From: Turnera subulata
Taxonomy: Eukaryota > Streptophyta > Magnoliopsida > Malpighiales > Passifloraceae
Assembly (NCBI GenBank): GCA_028386065.3
Contig: JAKUCV010004339.1
Span: forward strand, 100,575 to 164,574
DNA length: 64,000 nucleotides
Direction of reading: 5' to 3'
The translations under genes and the position numbers were made by a program. Position 1 is the first letter of the stretch, and each line of letters opens with the position of its first letter. Of this stretch, positions 56,586 through 64,000 are shown in pieces. The notes under the pieces were generated by a model. That model worked only from the letters and a program-made list of their open reading frames with translations. It was not told the DNA's origin and made no database searches.

Positions 56586-59500
56586 ATGATGGTAAATTGG
56601 CATTTATATTTTGGCGGGACTTGGTTTCATAATAGGCCAGAGAAGCCTTATATTGGAGGGTTGGAGCTTGACGGAGAGATTGATGCGGATGAAATTTCTC
56701 TTGTAGAGTTTGAATTGCGTATGAAGGAGTATGAGTTATTTCAACCTGTGGAGTGGTTTTATAAATTTCCAGATCAAAGTACGAAAGAGTTGCAGCAAAT
56801 TGAGAATGAAGGTCACCTCCTTAGAATTATGGACAATATGGATGCAAGAGGAGAGGATACTATCCACATATATGTCAAGCATGCATGGAACGATCATGAA
56901 ATTTTAGGTGAGGAAGAAAATAACGATCCTGATACAGATGGTGAGGAAGACGAAGATGTACAAGCACATCATGAAGAAGCAGATGCAGAACATGCAGATG
57001 TAGAACCTACAGAAGATGCTCTGGGTAACATTGATCTTGAGGAATTTCTTGACAAAGAATTGCAAGATGTAGCTGAAACAAATAGAGAAATTCAAGTAGC
57101 AGATGGAGCACATCAAGTTGTTGCAGAAAATACAGAAACTGCTGAATATACAGAAAATGCAGAAATTGCAGAAAATGACAACGTTGCAGCAGATGATAGT
57201 GAGGAGGATGAAGATTATGTCCCATCTGACATGTCAAATATTGAAGATGATGATGCTGATTTCGAGTCATCTTCCTGGTGGGAAGAAGAGTACGCGCCAA
57301 TACATACTGATGATGATGATGCAATGACAAGCAAGGGGAAGAGACTTGCAGTTGAAGAAGATAATGAGGCAATAGATATTGATGATGATGATGGAATGAG
57401 AAGTAGAGGAAAAAGGCCTGCAGTGGAAGAATGGATAGTGAGTAATGAAGAAGTATTTGGTGTGTCAAATGAAGGAAACAGAAATCAAGGTGAAGGTGGT
57501 TCAATGACAGATGCTTGGAATTTAAATTGGGACCGAGAAATATTAGAACCAAGCAGTGAAAAATTGGGAAGCCCAACTCGCTCTGATGGTGAACCTCCTA
57601 GCAAATCAAATTTTCCAGAACTTGATTTTGATGAGCAAACTGACATGAGGAAGGAGATAAAACTTAAGGAGGGAATGAAGTTCAAGAATTTCAGAGTTTT
57701 CAGGGAGGCTCTCAAGGAATATGCTCTTCAAGTTGGTCATGACTTTATCTACATTCACAATGAGAGCAGAAGGATCGAAGCTAAATGTTCTAATGGCTGC
57801 CCATGGAATATTTACTCATCTCTTGGGCCAAAGAGGGACTGTTGGATGATTAAAAGGTATAAAGTTGAGGAGCACAGCTGCGGAAGAACGTACGAACATA
57901 CGAAGGCTAGTGCACAATGGATAGCTCAGAAATACATAGAAGACATTAGAGATAATCAACACTTGGAACCAGTTGTGCTTCTGGAAAGAGTTAGAAGAGA
58001 GCACAATCTTATTGTAACTGGCAGCAAGTGTGAAAGAGCTAAGAGGATTGCGCTTCAAATTATTAGAGGTGATGAAGGCCAGCAATACCACTCATTGAGG
58101 AACTACTGTGAGGCTATCTTGAAGTACAATCCAGGAAGTACAGTGAAGTTATCAGCTCCGGATGGTGTATTCCAGAGGATTTATATATGCTTCAATGGCT
58201 GCAAAATGGGATTCAAAAGAGGATGTAGGCCTTTTATAGGGATTGATGGCTGTCACTTGAAAGGTGACTACAAGGGTCAACAGCTATTAGCCGCAGTAGG
58301 GAAGGATGCAAATGATAATATATTTCCCATAGCATGGGCTGTAGTTGAATCAGAATGCAAGGATAGTTGGAGTTGGTTCTTGGCATTTTTGTTTGAAGAT
58401 ATTGGTTCTGTTGAACAGAATGGTTGGACTTTCATCTCCGATAGACAAAAAGTAAGTTATCAATACATGTTTTATGTCATGTTTTGGTACTTGTTAATAA
58501 ACAGAACTTTTCATTAATTGTTAATGACTATAATTTATTATGGTGATGCAGGGTCTGACAAGTTTGTTTGATAACGAACTTAGCTTCGTGGATCATAGGT
58601 TCTGTGTAAGGCATTTGTGGTGCAATTTTAGGAAGCAATGGGATACAAAGACTTTCAAAGATTATTTGTGGAATGCTGCTCGTGCTTATACAGAGAATGG
58701 TTTCAAATATTGGATGGAAATACTGAAAGGAGTACCAGACGGTGGCAAAGAGGCACATGATTGGTTAATGAAGATTAACACAAGGCTTTGGGCAAGGTAT
58801 AAGATGAGTCCCAGGCCAAAGTGTGAGTTGCTTTTGAATAACTTGGCTGAGAGCTTTAATGCTCTTATACTGGAAGCAAGGGACAAGCCAATCATCACAA
58901 TGTTAGAAGCAATTCGAAAACTAATTATGAGAAGATTTCTGAACAAGAAGCACTGGTTACAGACTTACAAGTTAAAAGTTTGTCCAAGGATATTGAAGAA
59001 GCTAGAAAAGGCAAAAAAAGAGGGTACAAGTTGCATTGTCACTCCAGCAAGTAGTGGACTGCGATTTGAAGTTACCCACTGCTATGAGGGTACACTTATA
59101 TGTGATCTGGAGAAAAGAACTTGCTTTTGCAGGAAGTGGGATTACACAGGCATCCCATGTCATCATGCGTGTGCTGCCATCATGTACAGCAACCTTAATC
59201 CTGAAGACTTTGTTAGTGAATGCTATACAAAGGAAGCCTTTGGGCATTGTTATGGAGAAGGAATTGAGCCAGTTCCTGGAGAACAATACTGGCCAGAATC
59301 AAATGGAGGTCCTTGCATGCCTCCCAAGCTTCAGGACAAGCAACGGGGTAAAAAAACAATTGCAAGGCGTAGAGCGCAGGGTGAAGAACCTCCATCCCAA
59401 CCATATAGACTTACTAAGAAGGGGACTCTAATTACATGTACTAATTGTTTGGCGATTGGCCACAACATTAGGACTTGCAATAATCCACGACACCCAAATG

Positions 59501-60408
59501 CTAAGCCTTCAAAAGCAAAGCAAAGTAACAGGCCGAGAGATGAGGGAACACATATTAGTGTGGAAGAGGAGTATGTGCATGTAGGACATGAGACATCATC
59601 ACCCATACCTCAACTTGTTGTGCAAGATGCACATAACACAGCAAGTAGGCCTTCAAAATTACCAGTTAAGTTTTCTCCTCTAATTTAATTTATTTAATTT
59701 ACAGCAGCAATTTATTTATATATTTTCTTAATAATATTGGCACTAACCTAAGTAAACTAGCAGCAAGTTAAACAATATTGGCACTAACCTAAGTAAACTA
59801 TCTATTTGTATGATATTATGCTATGGTAGACAAAGAGAGCAATTCCTCGAAGCACAATGGTAACATCAAATGCCCTTACTCAAAGCTCAGGGGCAACATC
59901 AAGCGCAATTTCTCAAATCACAATGGCAGCAGCAAATTCCCCTGCACAAAGCTCAATGGCAGCAGCAAGCGCCCCTGCACAAAGCTTAACGGCAATGTCA
60001 ACCAACCCTGAACAAATTCCAGTAAGTTTGTACTAAATGTGTTTAGTTAAATAATTTTTTACTTGTCATAACTGGCAGTTGTTCAAGCATCAATTACACT
60101 TGCAAAGCCACTTTGGAATTTGGATTGGCCATTTTTGGATTGTGATACATGCACTTTGAGTAAGAGATGATCTCACTGTCCATGCTTTGTCAAATATTTA
60201 TTCCCTTTCCTTTTCTTCTTTTTCCTTTTTCTTTTGGTATGTCATCGTTAATATGTATGTGCCTACTTACTGTGTCAATGGTTTGCATCTTTTGTCATAG
60301 GTTAGAAGGCCGATTTCTGGTTTCATGGCATCAGCTAGAAGTGGAATGACCTTGAAAGCAAGTACATCACGCCAACAAAATCCTCCTAGAAAGATATGGA
60401 AGCCCTGA
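56586..60408 (+). CDS. MURA-type MULE transposase, four exons
   Basis: Exons 56586-58451, 58552-59664, 59830-60021 and 60301-60408. All junctions are GT-AG, in phase 0, and give 1092 codons. If the last two introns are retained, translation stops at 59688 (1000 aa). N-terminus (1-110) is a PB1-like/MULE-specific region; 110-300 is very acidic with D/E runs and two KGKRLAVEE/RGKRPAVEE repeats. MuDR DNA-binding domain (about 350-430: FREALKEYALQ ... CPWNIY). MULE DDE core has FIGIDGCHLKG (first Asp), FISDRQKGL across intron 1 (second Asp), then RHLWCNFRK. SWIM zinc finger CxCxxW...GIPCHHA, then CCHC knuckle CTNCLAIGHNIRTC. Exon 3 is Ala/Ser/Gln-rich; exon 4 ends RKIWKP. It would cut and rejoin the inverted repeats. 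No disabling mutation seen. Confidence 0.85.
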
Positions 60409-61271
60409 AACTATAATAATAAAACAATGGGAACTGAGTTTTTGTTTAGCATATAAGTTGCGATTGTGCAACATATAAACTACAGATAGGATAGCATGCT
60501 AATTTTTTGATGCCATTATCAGCTTGAGAATTTAACTCCATTGGCATGTAATTTAAACTATTATTAATCATCTAATTATGCTGGCATGTAAGTCAGTTTG
60601 TAGGATAGCATGCTAATTTTTTGATGCCATTATCAACTTGAGAATTTAACTCTATTGGCATGTAACTTAAACTAATTTTAATGTTCTGACTATGTTGGCA
60701 TGTAAGTGCTTTGTTCTCTTGTGTTGTATTGACGGCTAAATTGCATGTATTGAATATAGAATGGAAATGTCCATTGTGAGGTTTTCTGTCATGGCTAAAT
60801 TGTTGCTAGTCCATGGCTTTTGTGTAGCATCTGCACATCACATTTGAAAACCTGTGAAAATCAGCCTCTTGCTTTCTTGCATAGCTACGTGAATAGTTCA
60901 CAGAGGAGGAAGATATTGTTGATTTGGATTGATATGGTATGCTATGGTTATGTGTCTTGTGTTGTGTGTGTGTTTTGATGCTGCAGGTGGAGTTATTTAA
61001 GAAAGAAAGGTGTGGGTGTGGTATGGTGGTGTGGATGGCGGGAATGGGTGTGGATTTTTGGTGGGAGAAGAGTTGGGGTTATAGACAGCAAAAGTTTTTT
61101 TGGGTGGGAAATGGTTCACAGTGGAGGAGGGAAATGGTGGAGGGAAAATAATGGAGGGAAATATGCAATGCATGACACACGTTTCTTTTTCTTAACTTTT
61201 AACGCCTCTTAAGAAGGCACCTTGATGGCGTCACATGCAAACATTAACAGAAGTACCAATTTATTTGATTT
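60409..61271 (+). other. MULE 3' region
   Basis: Contains an imperfect tandem duplication (60490-60570 versus 60600-60690; ggatagcatgctaattttt repeated) and a G-rich zone 61010-61150. No second gene (no MURB-like frame) seen. Confidence 0.55.
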
Positions 61272-61363
61272 TGAAAGTTGGGGTGCCAAAATACCGGTTT
61301 TTTTAGTTTGGGTACTGATTTGTTTTAAAACCAAAGTTGAGGTAGGTACACTGTATTTAACCC
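61272..61363 (-). repeat. Right terminal inverted repeat of MULE
   Basis: Inverted copy of 54934-55025. Confidence 0.9.
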
Positions 61364-61539
61364 GAAATCAGGCATTTAAGGCTCACGCCCTGAGAGAAGA
61401 GAAAAAGAAACAGCAGCAGGGCAGGCAGAAGTGCAAAACGATACGAAATAATACGTTATGGTGTCCGTATTGCCTTTTTTTTTTTTTTCTAGACTTTTGA
61501 GTAATAAGTACATGTTATAAAATTAGGGGATGAAATCAA

Positions 61540-62143
61540 TACAAACTTGATTAAGATAATAATATACCTTGGCGATATATGTTTGGATTGCCCCATTTAC
61601 CAATTCGTCATGGTAAACAGGGGATCTGGAAGTCATCCTCTGGATATAAACATGGAGATGTCTATGCCAATTTTGGACTAATAGGATTCGAGCATAAACT
61701 ACGTTTTTATGAAGGTGACTTAAAAGCTGCGCTGAAAATACACTCGTGCATGATCGAGTACAAAATAAAAAGTCACAATTGTTCAGAAACATGCACTCAT
61801 AATTTCATAAAGGAAAAGGGTAAGTACTTGTGCCTAGCTCCTTTTTCTTTCTTTAAAGATGCAGTATGTTATGTTAGTTGTTGCTGCCAAAAGTAGTGTA
61901 AGATGTTTAATCTCACGTTGTTGTGATAGGAACACAAACTAAATTCTGCCTTGCATGTACACAAATACTCGCTCAGTTAAGATTGTTTTCTTCGTTCTTG
62001 TTTCAGCTAGACGAGTGGGTTCTGTGCAAAATATACCAGGACCTTGGACCAGAAGAACTAGCATTAGATATGGAGAAGTTGAGAGTTTAGCACAAGCTTC
62101 AAATAGCCCGTTCGCAGATTACAGGGACCTACCTTCATGCTGA
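61540..62143 (+). pseudogene. NAC-domain transcription factor fragment
   Basis: About 61579-61820 encodes GKQGIWKSSSGYKHGDVYANF, LIGFEHKLRFYEGDLKAA and SCMIEYKI, matching NAC subdomains C-D (GxWK.TG, IG.KK.LVFY.G, W.MHEY). After a gtaagt donor (61821) and tttcag acceptor (about 62006) comes LDEWVLCKIYQDLGPEELAL, matching subdomain E. Joining at these sites does not keep the NAC frame (off by one), and subdomains A-B with the start are absent upstream. NAC proteins are plant DNA-binding regulators; this copy seems a truncated relic. Confidence 0.6.
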
Positions 62144-63204
62144 TGGCTGAACTAGGAAGTTGATTGGGGGTTCGTTCTGCAACGCTAACTAATCTTAGTG
62201 AGATTTTTTTTTTCCTTGAACAAAACACATACCGGGTATAGGATGAGTATGCAGATAGCACCCAAATTTTGACCAATTGATTATGATGTAAACTGGCTAG
62301 TAAGTTGCCGCCCATTTATGACAAAAAGTATACCATGTTCAGAAAGCATGGCCCCCCCTTTCCAGCCTTGAATCGCCGATCCTTTTAGCAGCCATTTTTG
62401 GGCATTGTACAACAATGTAATAGTACAAAATGTCAAAGTCAATGTACATGTTTGAGGGCCAAAGCTCAGTTTCTGTTAATTGCTGACTACCGAAATTCAC
62501 AATCAGTCTTCGAAATGCTTCATACAGAAACACCACTGGCGTTGTATTTATGAAACGCCAAAGACTAACCATCAGTATTTTGAAATTGATTGGCTTCAGT
62601 GCAGTGTTTTTTTGGGGATCCCCGTAATTAACCAACAAAGATCATGAATGAACTGGATATTAACATGTAGCACGTACATATACTCCGCAGGAGAAAAGGA
62701 AATTAAGTCAGCAAAATACTTTATAACTGTCATAGAAGATGCAGAGACCTGCTATAAGAGATCAGAATTAGTGAATGTTCCTCCATTTATTTTTTTCTTT
62801 CTTTTCGATAGCTTGCAGAACTTAGTTCCATTCCATTGGAGGATATGGACGGACTGCTGATACTTTATTCCTACATAACAAAACTGTTGTAAGCAAGAGT
62901 ATAAGTAGCGCAATCTTACTGCAATGCTGCACAAAGCTGTATGGGTGTGGTTTCCAATATATTAATTTTCCTTCCAATTGAATCTCCAGACATGTTTTAA
63001 ACAGAAGGGGAAAACAGGCATGCTTGGGTTAAGCACAGAAGCACAACTCTTGAGTTTCTTCAAAAGAGACATACAAACAAATATCGGTATATAAAATTAA
63101 AAACTTGCAGTTACTAAATCTCTATCAGATCATCATTCTTGGAATATAGTAACGAGCATTTTTTATTTTTCACCATACTTGATTGACAACAAAAAATTGT
63201 AATC
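62144..63204. other. Intergenic, no gene seen
   Basis: AT-rich sequence with short frames only. The right end (about 63000-63204) is the likely 3' UTR of the DUF868 gene. Confidence 0.5.
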
Positions 63205-64000
63205 CTATTCATTTTTCCAAGCATACAGTGTAAGTGAGAAACCTAGACCTTGTGATTGGTAATCTCTGAATCGCTGAGAATGAGACCAAGTCAACACAGA
63301 AGGATCGAAAACGGATTGGCTGTTCCATAGCTTCTCTGCTGATAAGCAAGTTTGGAACATGAAAACTGCATTCCCCATCGCATTACCAAACAGCCAGCTA
63401 TGAACATCCCAAAATAGTTCAACTGGGAGCCCGTCCACCAATATAGTGTGATTGCCCCTGAACTTCCACTTAAGTCTCTTGACCTGCATTACCACCTTAC
63501 TATCAATACGGATCACAAGACTTGGGTCCTTAACATCCAGAGTATCACATTCAATTGAGACATCATGCATCAGCCCCTTGTCGCAGAACTGAGCTTTTGC
63601 ACCATAGAACTTCTTCCCAAAAATATGCTCCCTCCTAGCAATAAAAATGGCATTACAGTGGCCTGGAGCATTCTCAATTTTCTTGTAAGCTTCCTTCTTC
63701 ATATCACCAAGGAGCAACGACACGTCTTGGTCCACCACAATAGCCAAATAAAACCCTTCCAAGGGCTCCGGCCCTGCACCAAACTTAGCACCAGACACAT
63801 CCCAATATATAACAATCTTCTTAGAGTCCGCTTCTAAATTCTTACACCCTTTTCTCTTAAGAGAACAACCATGGCTTTATATTAACTTTACAAAGACACT
63901 GATTGGTGGAATCATCAATCGCAACGCCAAATCCTTGACCCATCAGATTCTTGAACCAAGTAATAGTAATTACATAAGAACGACCACGCAATTTACATTG
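63205..64000 (-). pseudogene. DUF868 family gene, 5' end outside window, one frameshift
   Basis: Minus strand, stop at 63205. Plant DUF868 proteins are about 300 aa, usually single-exon, of unknown function. Visible in order: WFKNLMGQGFGVAIDDSTNQ, CLCKVNIKPWLFS, then KRKGCKNLEADSKKIVIYWDVSGAKFG split across two frames, GPEPLEGFYLAIVVDQDVSLLLGD, KKEAYKK, and the C-terminal HSQRFRDYQSQGLGFSLTLYAWKNE. The frame changes at 63859: one extra base in ctcttaagag creates a stop (63857-63859) right after PWLFS, while the rest is fully open and conserved. Either a very recent pseudogene or a base error in the sequence. The start codon lies beyond 64000. Confidence 0.75.

Larger units (their letters stand above)
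54934..61363 (+). mobile_element. Mutator-like element (MULE), apparently complete
   Basis: 92-bp terminal inverted repeats (54934-55025 and 61272-61363; GGGTTAAATAC...) that are nearly identical, flanked by the direct repeat gaaatcaggc (54924-54933 and 61364-61373), matching the 9-10 bp duplications of Mutator elements. Encodes one spliced MURA-type transposase. Inserted upstream of TatB-like copy delta. Confidence 0.93.

Overview
The window looks like a repeat-dense, gene-poor segment of a flowering-plant nuclear genome, probably a eudicot. It holds spliced genes with GT-AG introns, nested Ty1/copia and Ty3/gypsy LTR retrotransposons, a Mutator-like (MULE) transposon, and plant-type NAC and DUF868 sequence. 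No operons, ribosome binding sites or CRISPR arrays were seen. The species cannot be named from sequence alone.

Layout. 1-1432: 3' remnant of a copia element (F). 1696-2014: first of four copies of a small Cys/His-rich protein gene, broken. 2015-15085: minus-strand non-autonomous Ty3/gypsy element (A), with plus-strand element B (7710-14565) nested in its LTR; both are full of minisatellites. 15822-43545: locally duplicated host genes, mostly decayed. These are a TatB-like gene (Sec-independent translocase family), an OMA1-like mitochondrial M48 protease gene and the small Cys-protein gene. The most gene-like member is the OMA1-like gene at 19094-20513. One TatB-like copy is split by a copia element (D, 21719-27039, TSD CTAAC) and by an 8.2 kb non-autonomous Ty3/gypsy element (C, 27358-35527, TSD TCAGG). 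44036-53128: decayed minus-strand copia (E), into which a solo LTR of the C family has landed (49004-52136, TSD CGAAC). 53297-54707: last Cys-protein and TatB-like copies. 54934-61363: apparently intact MULE with 92-bp terminal inverted repeats, a 10-bp target duplication and a four-exon transposase gene. 61540-62143: NAC-domain fragment. 63205-64000: DUF868 gene with one frameshift, running off the window.

Two signals stand out. First, several unrelated retroelements carry many short palindromes with a constant, family-specific core and arms that change while staying complementary. Cores are CTGAA/TAGAA/CAGAA in copia E and F, ATGTCTAT-like in gypsy C and its solo LTR, GTAGGAC in A, and CGAAT in B. 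Second, elements C and E each carry, antisense to themselves, a copy of the same unrecognised protein. It ends in a truncated endonuclease/exonuclease/phosphatase-like segment. The copies keep the protein but differ strongly in codon choice (GC-rich in C, AT-rich in E).

Host-gene context: OMA1 and TatB relatives are both mitochondrial or organellar membrane proteins, but most copies here are pseudogenes, so a working module is not claimed. The intact candidates are the OMA1-like gene (with a changed C-terminus), two small Cys-protein genes (36519-36857, 53297-53587) and the MULE transposase.
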